This document shows positions 33,119 to 44,518 of a stretch of 64,000 nt of DNA, piece after piece. Below the pieces are notes generated by a model. That model did not search any database and was not told where the DNA came from. It saw only the letters and a program-made list of their open reading frames with translations. How positions within the stretch are numbered: position 1 is the first letter of the stretch; each line of letters starts with the position of its first letter. The position numbers were made by a program, and so were the translations under genes. The stretch is taken from the NCBI RefSeq assembly GCF_020509005.1, contig NC_063024.1, positions 248,001 to 312,000 on the forward strand, given 5' to 3'. Origin of the DNA: Fulvia fulva. Its lineage: Eukaryota > Ascomycota > Dothideomycetes > Mycosphaerellales > Mycosphaerellaceae.

Positions 33119-34738
33119 TCATCGCCGAGGTCGTGCTTGTTCTGTATCGCTCAAGGTCTTTTCCCAGTTGTGGAGCTCATACTCTTCATCGTCTCCCTCG
33201 TCAGAACATGATTGGCGACACTGTCCGCCTGAGATCCTGGTCCCGATCCTGCTGCTCCTTGTCTGACTGTTGAGAATCGGATCTGTGCTGTTATGACGAG
33301 AATGTGGTTCATCAGCCGGATTCATGGTTTGAGGTCCGTAACTTGGGTGGCGCTGATGGACTGGTGCCATCACTTGCGGAACTTGTGGCATCGCAGGCTC
33401 TAACCTGAGCTCTGTGGTCCGCGTGACCATCACGCTGCCTGATCTCCGAGACGGACTCTGATATTCTGTCGATCCTTGACCAGATCCGTACGGCATGGTG
33501 TCTTGTAATAGGCGTCTTCTGGTCAGGGTGTAGAGCAGGCAGTCTACCCATCCACATGATGTCATGAGTGAGCCAGCGATGCAGGAGAACACGATGCTCG
33601 TCGTGCGACCATGAGCCATAGACCACATTCTTCCCACCGATAGTGGCAGAGTGAGGAGAATGTAGCAACATGGGTAAAGCATCATGTTGATGGCAATGCG
33701 ATTGACTTTCTTGACTGTAGCGGCGCTTGGGTTGCTTGTTAGGCTTGGGGTCCTGAACAAAAATTGCCTTGTCCTTCGGCGGAGCAAGACAAAAGTCAAG
33801 AGGTAGAGCGAGATGGTGCCAAACTGCACGAGAAATACCCTAGAGACATCACGTCAGTTGCTGTGGCTCAGTCGATCTTGACTTCACCCACCAAAAGTAA
33901 TGCAGCCACAGGCGGTCGTCATCGAATCTTGCAGCTACCCAGCACCATGCTCCTGGTGAACAAAACGTGTTAGCTGTGGCAAGGGGTCGCGTGTCGACGC
34001 TTCAACGACAATGATCTAGAATGATCGCAAAGTGGTCATGGATCGGCTTGGTGTATCATGCTTTCGAGTGCTCACCGGCTTTCTCAAAGTACTTGTCAGT
34101 ATGCAATCCGACACCAATGACCGTGAGCAAGAATGCAAGAGTCCAGATGGCAGCGATGATCGCATTGAACGTGCTCTGGCTAAGTCTGCCACCATGAACG
34201 GCCGTGAAGTAAGTATGCATAGCGATGGCGAGCACAAAGAAGCCACTGGAGAGCGTCAGTGGAGTACACGAACGTGGAGTGTGGTGAACGAACCTGCTAA
34301 GGTCCCCTGAGTGGATCATCCATCCCTGTGCGAAGCACGCGGCGCTTGATGAATCGATGTCATTCACGAGGTACCAGTGCCAAGTTATGAGGAAGCCGAT
34401 GCTCTGCATGAGATCTGTAGGTGCTGATTAGCACTTCCAGTCCTGGCATAGAAGCATGTGCCGATCTGGCCCTCACCTGCGACCAGGAGATTGAAGACGA
34501 GCACGACATATTGGTTGTGTCCGAGGCTCGTCCTGCAGCGTTTCCATTCTGAGTAAAAGCGAGTGGCGATGAACCCAAGGAGTACCAAGCAGGAGTACAC
34601 GGAAAGCGCTGCAAGTAGTCCGACGGGTAGCAGGCCTTTGCGCAAGTTGAGCTGAAGTTCGTGCTCGATACTGCTCAGCGATCGTAGCTGAAGACTGGTG
34701 CTGACGATGGTCGTGAAGCGCTCATGTAGCCACTGCAT
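33119..34738 (-). CDS. seven-transmembrane GPCR, Git3/cAMP-receptor-like
   Basis: 444 aa; exons complement(33119..33839, 33892..33952, 34076..34245, 34294..34414, 34477..34738); the fourth intron uses a GTGGGT donor. Seven hydrophobic helices are seen: GLLAALSVYSCLVLLGFIA, YVVLVFNLLVADLMQSIGF, a short third around the CFAQGW cysteine through FFVLAIAMHTYF, AIIAAIWTLAFLLTVIGV, YFWVFLVQFGTISLYLLTF, MMLYPCCYILLTLPL and a seventh near CGWVDCLLYTLTRR. The long loop before TM6 and a disordered Ser/Arg-rich tail fit fungal nutrient-sensing GPCRs that signal through Gα and cAMP. The ligand cannot be deduced. An extra upstream exon is possible. Confidence 0.82.
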
Positions 34739-35227
34739 CTCGACGCGAAGCGCTTCGTCGGCGGCCTGTCGTACTTGGCACCTTGTCAGAGCCTCATCGC
34801 GACAAGCGATTGTTTCATTCCTAGAGGCAGATGGTGAGCGGTCAGATGTGAAAGGTGTGGTATGGGAGGTGTTTCAACTACTGATTGCCAAGTTATTCCA
34901 GTCATTACGACCGATGATGGAGGTCGAGGCTGCCTCGCGGCGCAGCCGTTGCGCCTGCAGCGGCAAGCGCCGAGAAGTGATGTTGGAGGTAAGAGCATCA
35001 CATCTCAAGAAGGCAAGCGCTGCTCGCGCGACGCAGGGTCATACCGCTTCTTTCACAGGGCGTCTTTCATCTCCGTAAGTCGTTGGTTGCTTCTTTTGTG
35101 AGCTTCAGTGGCCGCAATGGCGCCGATGGAGCGGTGTCAATGGCAACCAGCTTATCCAACAGACGGCCCACTACCAACTGCCACGATATCCCTGATTCCC
35201 ACCGGCGGCCCGAGGCGTCTTCAAGGA
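34739..35227. other. intergenic between GPCR and RBR ligase
   Basis: 5' flank of the GPCR and 3' flank of the ligase. Nothing else recognised. Confidence 0.5.
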
Positions 35228-37854
35228 CTAGTCCTCATCGTCATCATCGCCATTGGCCTCCGCCGGTAGTCCAATCCCACCATGCGCATCATTCATGTGC
35301 ACGTAGCAAGGCTCTCGCGTGTCAAAAGTCGCCAAGCAAACCCAGCAGATATGAGCTCTACAGCCACCGCACGTGATATGGTTACAGCCACCAATCTTCT
35401 CAAGCGGCGTCTTGCACCGTGGGCAGTCCTATCGATGTCAGTATGGTCTAACAGACCGTGAGCCTATAAGCGGCAGCAGTAGGAACCACTCACCTTGACA
35501 TCAGTAGCTCTCTTAAAGCGCTCGAAGGCTTCATAGCCTCCAGTCGACAAATCTCTGTGTTCTTCGCAAGATAGCGATTCATCATGTTGTTCGAAGCACG
35601 AGGTACAGATAACGCCAAAGCACTGAGAACAGTGCCGGTGTTCGGCGAGCTGATCTTGGCGGAGCTTGAAGATGTGTCCACAGTTTGGCGTAGGACAGTA
35701 TCGGTAATGTTGAGGTCTTCGGCGGATGTGACTTACGAAAGAAGACTCCAGCACTTCTTCCAAAATACCTGGTGCTAAGTGAGCTTGGACCTCCTTGAGT
35801 GGAACGGCACGCATGCACTGGTCATCTTGGCCTCGGCATATGATCTTGAAGTCTGCTGTTGTTGCGTCCGTCGAAGTACAGAGGCCCTCGAAGCACTCAT
35901 GGCAGTATACGTGAGCGCAAGATAGCGTTAAAGGGTCATCTGCTGGCGTGAAGCAGATGGTGCAGTCAGGAAAGCTGCTGTCGCCTTTGTGCATCGCGAG
36001 GAGGCCCGCAGCCCACTGGAAGGTAGTCTCGGAGCCGGTGACCTTCAATTTCTTGGGTCGTGAGATAATGTCCAGCGATACGTTGTCTGCTCCAAGTCGA
36101 GTTCTGATCTGTGCGAGTCCTTGTTGGCATGTCCACTTGAATTGCGAGTCATCGAGCGGAAGACTCCTGCTAGTCGCTGTGCCTGCTCTAAGCAGACCAT
36201 ACACGGCTTGCTTGATGTAGCGAAAGTGTTCGGGTGGTCCGTAGTATCGTATGTTGCGCTTCGCTTGATGGCACAGGATTCTGACGCCCCAGATGTCTGC
36301 CAGGCGCTGTACTGCAGCTGAAGTATGGCTCTCGTGTCGAAGCGAAGGTTTCCAAATTGGTCCATCGTCATCTTCCATGAGGATGCCATCCGTGATAGCT
36401 TTGACAGTCTTGGTGGCTGCAACCACGTTGGACGAGCTCACGCTCTCCAGCCTGATCGTGGCGAAGCGTCTCCGAGGGTCGAAGGACACTTTGTACATGA
36501 CCTTATTGTCCTCACAGTCTGCGACAAGGTTGGCGAGCTGATCTTCCACGCTATCGTAGATCAGCTTCGCCACGCGGAATGTGTAAGAAGTCAGGAGCTC
36601 AAGCTTCAGCTGTCCGCCATTCAGAAAGTCGCAAGTGGTAGCTTGTAGTCTCGCCACAGCGTCTTTGGCATCGCTCTCATCGAAGTACCGTGCTATGGCT
36701 TTCGAATACTTGCGATGGGGACCTGTCACCTCTGTGAACTCAAGTGGTCCAATCTTGCTGAGCAGACTCTCGATCAGTGCTGATGCAGCTTCCGGGCCGT
36801 CATCATCGACATCGGGTATTTCGACTTCTTCAGGGTGGAAGGCAGTGGGTATACTGTTCTCGATGTCGGCCTCCGTGATGTTGAAGGGCACGTTCTGCAA
36901 AACAAGCGTAGTCCAGCGACCTTGCAGTGTTGGCGTTCCGCCTGCGTACACTTTCTGGCCGCAAAGCTTCAAAGTGCCGGTCTTGAACAGAGCGTGGACC
37001 ACCAATGCTGTGATATCGTCCGATGGCCGGTATCGAAGCTCTGCAGACCGAGTGGGATTTTGCCATGTCACTGCGACTTTGTCACGCCTCGAGTAGCCGG
37101 TGGCTGTCCAGCCTGGAAGTCGTGTTCGCACCTTCGCTGCGTTGACTCCGCTTAAATCAGCTCTATTGAACGGATTGGCCTTGAGGTTCGCACAAAATGT
37201 CCTGGCGAAAGTCGAGTCTTGCGCTGTCACGTATACCACTGCAGAGGCAGCAGTTGGTAGCACCTCGATTGTGACAGTTTCAGGTATTGCGCATCCGAGG
37301 GCGTTGACGAACTCGTGAGCTGATGACTTGGTGGTGCTCAGAGGAAGTCCGGTCAGACGGACAGTGGAGAACTCGTGCGTCAGTGCAATGCTGGATACGG
37401 CGCCGCCTGCTGTGAAACAGACATGGGCACCTGAATAAATGCGCTGAAATGAGTCGGCAGTGTCGTCCGCCTAAAGTCATGTTTAATCAGCGCTCATGAT
37501 TCGCAAGTTTGCTGCGATTGCGGACCGACATACCTCTGGGCCATCTGCTGCTGTATTCTCTGGATGAGCATAGGGACACTCCCTCCCTTTCAAGCACTTG
37601 CCCTCTATGTGGAATTTGCACGTTATCAGAGACCGGAGATCGAGGACCGGCGATTCAGCTGCAAGGCCTTCGGCACGAGACACTCGCTCATGTCTATACG
37701 TGCACTCGGCGCCCTTGACGCACTTCCCTTGCTGAAAAAAGACGCAGACCTTCTCCGATCGCTGGGCGGCGCCTGAACGCGCTGCGCCGATGCCATCATG
37801 TCGATACTTGCAGTTCTTGTTGTTGCATCTCGCGCCAAACCGGCAGTGGTCCAT
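35228..37854 (-). CDS. CCCH zinc-finger / RBR E3 ubiquitin ligase
   Basis: 832 aa; exons complement(35228..35428, 35494..37470, 37534..37854), all phase 0. Three CCCH fingers lie in the first 100 residues (CxxxxxC-x4-C-x3-H, then two C-x7-C-x5-C-x3-H). RRM/KH-like regions follow in the middle. The C-terminal RBR begins with RING1 (CTICF ... CAHVYCHECF), then IBR (YCPTPNCGHIF ... CSQCFGVICTSC) and RING2 (DCPRCKTPLEKIGGCNHITC), including the catalytic RING2 Cys. RBR enzymes form a thioester with ubiquitin before transfer; the CCCH/RNA-binding half suggests ubiquitination on RNA or ribonucleoproteins. Intact. A copia element begins 77 bp upstream of the start codon. Confidence 0.88.
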
Positions 37855-37926
37855 CGTGGTAACAGGCGCGAGGTACTTGATGCGATCTGGCTGGACGAAT
37901 CAGACATGCTCCGGGTTTCAGATCGA

Positions 37927-37931
37927 AGGAT
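37927..37931 (+). repeat. left target-site duplication AGGAT
   Basis: Exact 5-bp match to AGGAT at 42993-42997, on the other side of the element. Confidence 0.8.
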
Positions 37932-38106
37932 TGCTGTGAATCAGGTGACTTGGGTACCATATTAGTCAGGACTTGGCACACACACCCTATATCAGCAATA
38001 TCTGTAGCCACCATCGGTACATCTTATGCAATTCAGAAGGTATCTGATCACCCTTATTGTTTCATGGTTCAGCAAGCTTGTACACTCGTCAATCACCCCT
38101 ACAACA
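37932..38106 (+). repeat. 5' LTR (175 bp)
   Basis: Starts TGCTGTGAATC (TGTTG in the other LTR) and ends CCCCTACAACA, giving short TGTTG/CAACA terminal inverted repeats. Confidence 0.88.
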
Positions 38107-38125
38107 GGTTATGAGCCCGGGTGCT
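38107..38125 (+). other. primer-binding site, Met-tRNA anticodon-arm type
   Basis: Directly after the LTR comes GGTTATGAGCCCGGG. Its ATGAGCCC core is complementary to the anticodon arm (GGGCTCAT) of a Met tRNA, as in copia elements primed by a half-tRNA fragment. Not complementary to a tRNA 3' end. Confidence 0.5.
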
Positions 38126-38308
38126 CCTCTGCCTATTCGACCTGAAGCCTGAATTGTCATCAGAGCCTCCATCAAGGATCAGCTTGCTTTGCTGGCGACC
38201 CTGACCCTGCATTTGCCTTACCTGTATCCAATCGATTCAGCAACACCTGCAGGAAGCCGAGGTCCTAAGCATTAATACCAGTGGTACAGCAGAAGAGCTA
38301 GGCCCAAT

Positions 38309-39253
38309 ATGGAGAGCAGAACAAACAACCACAGCAGCCTGGCCAAATCCGCCAAGGACAACCAGGTGCTGAAGAAGGGAGTCCAGTTCCAAGCCTGGAA
38401 AACGATGCTCCTGACAGCCCTTCTGGAGAACGATCTAGCTGGGCATGTCTTCCATGATCTGGACTGGGTGGACAAGGTTTCAATGCCTTCCCCAGCAACT
38501 TATGGGGGAGAGACCACACCCATTGGGCAGGATAGCCCAGGCTACAAGGCTGCATACAAGAAATGGAAGATCAATAATATAAAAGCATTTGGTTGCATCA
38601 CATCAAGACTTGATCTAAGTATAAGGCTAAACTTTGGTGAGGCAGACAAGTCTGCCAAAGAGCTGTATGATACCATTGCAACAACCTAGAAACCTATGGT
38701 CACAATTGATCTATATGATGCAATGAGGAGTGTCAACAAGCTAAAGCTTGATGAGCTTCGCCCAAACACCCTCAGATACTGTGAATCATTCCAATCCTAG
38801 GTACACAACCACAGGATTGCTCTAGATCAGTTCATAGTAACCTCACAGGTGGATGACAAGAAGAAGCTTAAGCCTCTCTTTGTTATGCTAGATAGGTACT
38901 ACAGACTTAACTTTGTGGAGGGACTGAACTATGTTAAATGGCTCAGAACATAGAGGCACAACAATCCTCTAGAAACCACATCCCTGGAGACCATGATCTC
39001 TACCCTTAGAAGGGAACAAGTCCCAACATCTATCAGGACTGGACTTGTTAGGGGAGCTTTTGATGATGAGGATCTGTGCACTCAATGCACCTATAAGCAC
39101 ACCAATGCCAATGGCTTTAAGCAGCATCCGGAGAAGAACCCTAGGAGCAAAGGGAAAGACTCTAGGAAGGAGGAAACCCTAAATCAGAAAGTCCAAGGCC
39201 AGAAAGGCAAGGGAAAGGGCAAAGCAGCAGCAGCTGTTGAAGATGATGACTAA
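38309..39253 (+). pseudogene. copia gag, interrupted
   Basis: The first open block (38309-38689) has the gag-like FQAWKTMLLTALLENDLAG, then a TAG in a run of Thr codons. It continues with RIP-type stops at 38798 and 38951. The last block, to 39253, holds LCTQCTYKHTNANGF, a remnant of a zinc knuckle, followed by a Lys/Gly-rich tail ending EDDD before TAA. Confidence 0.75.
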
Positions 39254-39339
39254 TCAGAGTCTGACACCCCTCAGAAGCGAGATGCTTTTGATGAAGGGGA
39301 GCAATCAGACTTCTGACTACCTTATGGGAGAGCAGGAGC

Positions 39340-41780
39340 AGCAGTGGCAATGGTAGCAAATGAACTGACCTATAGAAGAGCCGCTACTGCAGTGCTTAGC
39401 CTGCTTATGTCAGACAAAATCTGGGATACAGGCACTTCCTTACACATCACCAATATGCTGGATGACCTTATCAATGTGAGGCGACTGCACAAACCTAAAT
39501 GCTTCTCCCAAGCAGTTGGACGATCCTAGCTGTACATTGAGGGAGACATGGAAATTGTGTTCAAGAACCAATTTAGCCAAAAGCAAACCTTTATGGCCCG
39601 CAATGTCCTGTACTCCCTAGATGCTGATGCTACATTGATTTCTGCAGAACTTATGTTTAAAGATCATAGCATCTATATAGACAGGCCATCAAACACCCTA
39701 CTCCAGAAAGGCAAGCTAGTGGGCTTGCTCATAACAGTCAAGAATGTGACTGTGCTTAGGAACTTCCGCATTAGGAGAGCTCCAAAGAGCAAAATCAACA
39801 GATCAAAACTAAGAGGCCTTGCAGCACTTGCCTTTGCCAAGCCAAGAGCTGACACTGTTAGATGGCACCAAAGACTTGGGCACATGAGCAGCACCTTGCT
39901 TAATGCTACGAAGAGTGTAGCAACAGGCCTTAAAGGAATTAATACTGCAGAACTTGGACACTACGGGCTATACAAGTTGTCCAGGTCACAGAGAGTTGTT
40001 TTAAGAACTCCCAGACCCTTGGTACTCTATGCCCTTGATGAAATTCATGCAGATCTGATTGGCCTAATTGAGCTAGTATCCTCACAGAAGTACAAGTACT
40101 GTCTGATGCTCACCTGTGCAAAGACAAGGATGAGATGGTGCATACTATTGGAGAAGAAAGATTATGCCCCTGCAGCAATCAAGGCATTCTTAGCCAAGAT
40201 GTGGAACTTCTACAAGAAGACCCCCAAGATATGGTTCTCTGACCAAGGAGGGGAGTTCAACAACAAGGAACTTGCCAGGCTGAAGGCATCAGATGGGATT
40301 TCTCAGCCCCATACACTCCTGAGCAGAATGGGATTGCAGAAGCTTCCAACAAGGTTGTGGTGAACAAGGCAAGAGCTATCATGATAGACTCTGGCCTCCC
40401 ACAATTCATATGGCATTTTGCTATGAAGCATTCATGCTACATCACCAACAGACTCTACAACCTTACCACCAAGAAGATCCTGATCCAGGACTTTGAAGAA
40501 GACCTTAGGCTGGGGGTCAGTATGTCAACACATTTGCACCCACCCTAAGGCATGCTACTGGCAGAATCCTCCTGGCCCTGTGCATAGTGCTTGGCTAGAA
40601 GAGAAGGCAAATTGATGTAGAAACAGCCTTCATGAACCCCAAGATTGATAGACCTCTCTTCATTAGACCACCTGAAGGAGCTGAACTGATCAAGAAGAAT
40701 GCATCAAACCTGGTCCTAGAGATCAAGAAAGGGTTGTATAGATTGAAACAGTCAGCCAACCTCTAGTACTATGATGCAAAAGAGACTCTTGAAGCTCTTG
40801 GCCTGAAGAGGACAGATTCTGATGCTTGCCTCTTTCAGGGGGAGGACATTCTTGTCCTCCTTTATATAGATGACTTCCAAATCTTTAGCAAATCTGAAAA
40901 GAGGATTAACAACCTCATTGCTGGCCTAAAGAAGAAGTACTCTATCAAGACTGTGGACACTAACCTCTTCCTTAGCATGTATCTGAAGCTGAACAAGAAG
41001 GGAGACCTTCTCATCTCCTAGAAGCATTATGCTTTGGAGAAGCTCCAGAAGCATAGCCTTGACTAAGCCAAAAGTGTCAAGTATCCCTTTGACCGCCTGT
41101 ATAAGAAGCATACCTCACAATGCTCTATCTAGGACTACAATCTGCTCAACACAATGATTAGGGAACTCCAGTATCTGGCTAACCAAACAAGGCCAGACAT
41201 CTCCTATGCCACAAATCACTTGGCCAAATTTCTGACCAACCTATCTGCAGACCACATTACAGCTGCGAAGCATGTTTGGAGATACATTGCTGGAACAATT
41301 GACAAGGGCCTGATCTTCAGAAAGAACTCTTCACTAAGGCCTGAAATCTACACAAATTCAGACTTTTCTGGGGATCCCTCAGGCAGATCCACGTCTGGGC
41401 TCCTAGTCAAGATGGCTAGAGGCCCAGTAGCATGGAAATCTGCCCTCCAGAAGGAGGTAGTGCTCTCCAGCACTGAGGCAGAATATGTGGCCCTCACTGA
41501 ATGCTGTAGAGAAGTGATGTGGATGAGGAACCTCCTGCAGGAGACTCAAAAGATGACAGGATGGAAAGCATCCCTATCCAAAATCTTTGTGGACAACCAG
41601 TCAGCTATTAAGCTTGTAAGGGATCACTCTAACTACAAAAGGACAAAGTATGTCAGGCTCAGGAATCACTTCTGCAGATGGATTCATGAGCAAGGTGTCA
41701 TTGTGGTTGAAAATATCCTAACAACCCTTCAGCTGGCAGACTGGCTTACAAAGCCAAAGTCCCTAAACCACATTCTCTGA
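39340..41780 (+). pseudogene. copia pol: protease, integrase, RT, RNase H, interrupted
   Basis: Protease remnant WDTGTSLHIT (DTG) near 39424. The integrase has the pre-integrase block RWHQRLGHMS and the core DEIHADLIG ... WFSDQGGEFNNKE (40020-40270), then a frame change near 40350. RT: DVETAFMNPKID, KGLYRLKQSAN, and the catalytic box LLYIDDFQIF (near 40855). RNase H: TNSDFSGDPSGRSTSG, LSSTEAEYVALTECCRE and DNQSAIKL, ending at 41780. TAG codons at 39527, 40596, 40764, 41019 and 41130 and a TAA near 41064 break the frame. Confidence 0.85.
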
Positions 41781-42434
41781 GAAGGCATTCACGCTGAGGC
41801 ACAATTTCATTTGTCACTGGATACTATAGAGCATTTCATTTGTTCAAAGCACATTCATTTGTATTAACTTTTGGAGCTATCTGCTCATCATCAGGGACCC
41901 ATCAGGGTCATATCATGGCTGCCTTTCAAAGCAAGCCATCTCATAACAAAGGAAAATGATCTGCAACTGTTAGCACTCAAGATCACTACTACAAACTGGG
42001 ACACACAGCTCATACCTGGCAGCTCTGAAGAGCTGTTTGGGATGTTGGAGTGTGTGTGTGAGGTGTTGGCGGTGTGAGGAGTGGTGAGGTGGTTGGTGGA
42101 CGGATTGGCACTGCAGATGTGGTATGAAGAGGGAAGAGTTGCTGGTGCTACAGGAAGTTCTTTTAAGCACGCCTGCTTATGACACTTGCTACTGCCTGCT
42201 GGACCCTTCACAAGAGAAGCTTCCAATTGCTTCCAAAAGAGGAAAGATGAAGCTCAATAAGCTCAGAAGTGGGGCTATACAGGCATTCTGGCACCTGATG
42301 ATTGTGATAACTGGAGCAGTTTGGCATATGCTAACATGTGCAAAACAGCTGAAGTGATGCACATCTGAAGGATATACGAGTTGCCTGCACCTACTAGGTC
42401 TATGGGGTCATCCTGGCAGACAATCTGCCAGCCT

Positions 42435-42444
42435 GAAAGGGGAG
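42435..42444 (+). other. polypurine tract
   Basis: GAAAGGGGAG immediately before the 3' LTR; primes plus-strand synthesis in LTR elements. Confidence 0.75.
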
Positions 42445-42992
42445 TGTTGTGAATCAGGTGACTTGGGTACCATATTTAAGCGTAACGACCGACGAGCGCT
42501 AGCCATCCACCGTAGCGACGTGTGAGCTTGCGAACACTCGAGCGTAGGTGGTGGCGTCAGCGAGGAGGGAGTGGAGCTCTATCACCAGCCCTCAACTAGC
42601 CTTGGCGCCCGCTCTGATTAGCCAACTTTCAAGTTTTAGGGTCACGTGACCTACCGCCCTGTGCCTGTTGGCGAACTCGCAAACATATACTCGTCGCTAA
42701 CGCCTATGTCGTCGTATAATAAGCACTGTACGTCAGGTAGCGGTAGCGTGGATTGCACGCTACTTTGCAGTCTAGAAGGGTTGGTAGAGAGCTCCACTCC
42801 GCTACGCTTACCTTTGGAGGTTCACAACCGCCAACAGCACATTTTAGTCAGGACTTGGCACACACACCCTATATCAGCAATATCTGTAGCCACCATAGAT
42901 ACATCTTATGCAATTCAGAAGGTATCTGATCACCCTTATTGTTTCATGGTTCAGCAAGCTTGTACACTCGTCAATCACCCCTACATACAACA
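42445..42992 (+). repeat. 3' LTR with a nested insertion
   Basis: Begins TGTTGTGAATC and ends CTACATACAACA (a 4-bp TACA duplication relative to the 5' LTR). It is otherwise nearly identical to the 5' LTR, but split after CCATATT by about 370 bp of foreign sequence. Confidence 0.88.
42474..42846. mobile_element. nested non-autonomous element in the 3' LTR
   Basis: About 370 bp between the LTR parts CCATATT and AGTCAGG. It has much higher GC than its host element and an inner inverted repeat (AGTGGAGCTCTATCACCA near 42570 against AGAGAGCTCCACT near 42787). Borders read TTTA...TTTTA, compatible with a TTA or TA duplication. No ORF with a transposase motif. Probably a MITE; class uncertain. Confidence 0.6.
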
Positions 42993-42997
42993 AGGAT
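42993..42997 (+). repeat. right target-site duplication AGGAT
   Basis: Matches 37927-37931. Confidence 0.8.
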
Positions 42998-44518
42998 CAG
43001 AGGCCCAGCAGGGGCTCGTCCTGCACGGACCGCGAAGGTGAATGAACTGGGAAACCTGCTGGACTCGTCAGGCGCTTCGCGGAAAGTCGTTGCTCATGTC
43101 CAACAAGTGCTCTCATGAAGATGTCAAGCACTTTTGCCCAAGACAAATGCTGGGTCTCCTCAGTGATCATGCTCCCGACGGGCGGTCAAGGTGTGGCTGG
43201 TGCTCCGGCTGAGGCCACGCCCAAGCCACTTCGATGAACAATGTTCCATCTTGTGCTGCCAACTCTCAACACACCACAGCTCATGAGATGACCGAACTCG
43301 AGCCAGCAGCCAGCATGGCTTCGAAGAGCCTCTGTGTCTGCTACACTGTCAGAGGCACTGGCAGCTAAATAGGCTGAATTTGCTCGTTTCGACAGAGAGG
43401 AGACGGCAGGAAAATGTCGTTGGGACATGTCCCGTCCAAGCCTCAGAGGTCCAGTCAAAAGCGTCTTCAACACAATCGTCCTGGTCGAGAGCTCTGGAGA
43501 GCCGGATGTTGTTCACGTCGCCAAGTATACAGCGACTTGGGACAGCATGTTCAGCTCTTCGGGACATGTACCACCGCAAGCTGTGCAACATTGTCGTTTG
43601 GGCATCGCTCACCTCCGCACACCTCCCTCCCGGCCAGGACGCATTGCTGCAGTCGGTGTAGACTGTACGATCCGTAGTTGCCCAAGCGACTGACGAAGGG
43701 CATGTTGTGTTATTTCGAGGACATGTCAAGGAAGCAGCTCCTTTTCGGAGAATTGACCACGGGACCACATCGGAGCCGAAAGCAGCAACAACACGGCACG
43801 CACCAGGAGTCACTTCCTGCGCTACGCATCCCACCACCACCACAATATCCAATATCCTCCGGCTGCATGCTTACCTCTCAGCCACATGCACTGCAACATC
43901 GATGTGCAAGGTACATGCCATGCCATTGCAAGGATCCGTCTTCACCACGCGCACGACCACACTCCGAGCCCTCGATGGACCTGCCCGAAACGTCTCGCTC
44001 GTCACTCTCCATACACACACTCTGAACGAGCACATTCGCCTGAAAGAGGCCAAGGTGACAGCTCAGAAGGAATGCTCCCGGCTCCAGAGGCCATGGTGTT
44101 GCCCAAACGAGCAGTGACACGACCGATGCAGTAGCAGGAAAGCTTCGCGCATAGCCTACACCACACCATATGCATGTCGAGTTCTTGTTTTGAGCTTGAG
44201 AAGCAGGGTCGCAAATCGTCCAAGCGATACCGCTCTATTGCGGTGCGCTCTGCTCGAGCCGGCGAGGCTAGGAGGATGACAATGCATGTTGATTGCAGTT
44301 CTATCGAGCCACTTGGTGTGCTACCGACTTTCCGACGACGCTTGCTGCTCGTTAGGACGGTGAGCCATCTTTCAGCTCCTGCAGCATCCAGAGGCGGTAG
44401 CAATGGTACAGTATGTATGCGATGTAAGTCGAGATCATTCCCTTCTCTGTCTCGGATTGTCTTCACTTTTCGTGCTCTCGCAGCTTGTCGGTTTCGAACA
44501 TCTGAGGGAACTCCCATC
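42998..44518. other. intergenic, nothing recognised
   Basis: Originally the upstream region of the RBR ligase gene, now displaced about 5 kb by the copia element. Overlapping ORFs on both strands show no domains. Confidence 0.45.

Larger units (their letters stand above)
37932..42992 (+). mobile_element. complete Ty1/copia-type LTR retrotransposon, inactivated
   Basis: 5061-bp element, order LTR, PBS, gag, protease, integrase, reverse transcriptase, RNase H, PPT, LTR: the copia order, with integrase before RT. LTR ends are TGCTG/TGTTG and CAACA. It is flanked by the 5-bp duplication AGGAT. The coding part is broken by at least eight TAG codons, several where relatives carry Gln (38687, 38798, 38951, 39527, 40596, 40764, 41019 and 41130), plus TAA codons. 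These changes fit CpA to TpA, the RIP signature. The two LTRs differ by only about three substitutions apart from insertions, so the copy is young. The interior is more AT-rich than the surrounding genes. Confidence 0.92.

Noticed and set aside
38309..41780. TAG read as glutamine (altered genetic code) in the copia element
   Set aside because: Host genes use TAG as a stop (for example SURF1, RPN5 and the PKS), and TAA also occurs at Gln-like positions; RIP explains both.
42646..43041. 131-codon ORF across the nested insert and the 3' LTR
   Set aside because: It crosses element borders and has no homology to any domain.
44174..44518. Extended N-terminus of the tyrosinase relic
   Set aside because: A clear signal peptide starts at 44519; the upstream part is not similar to any secreted leader.
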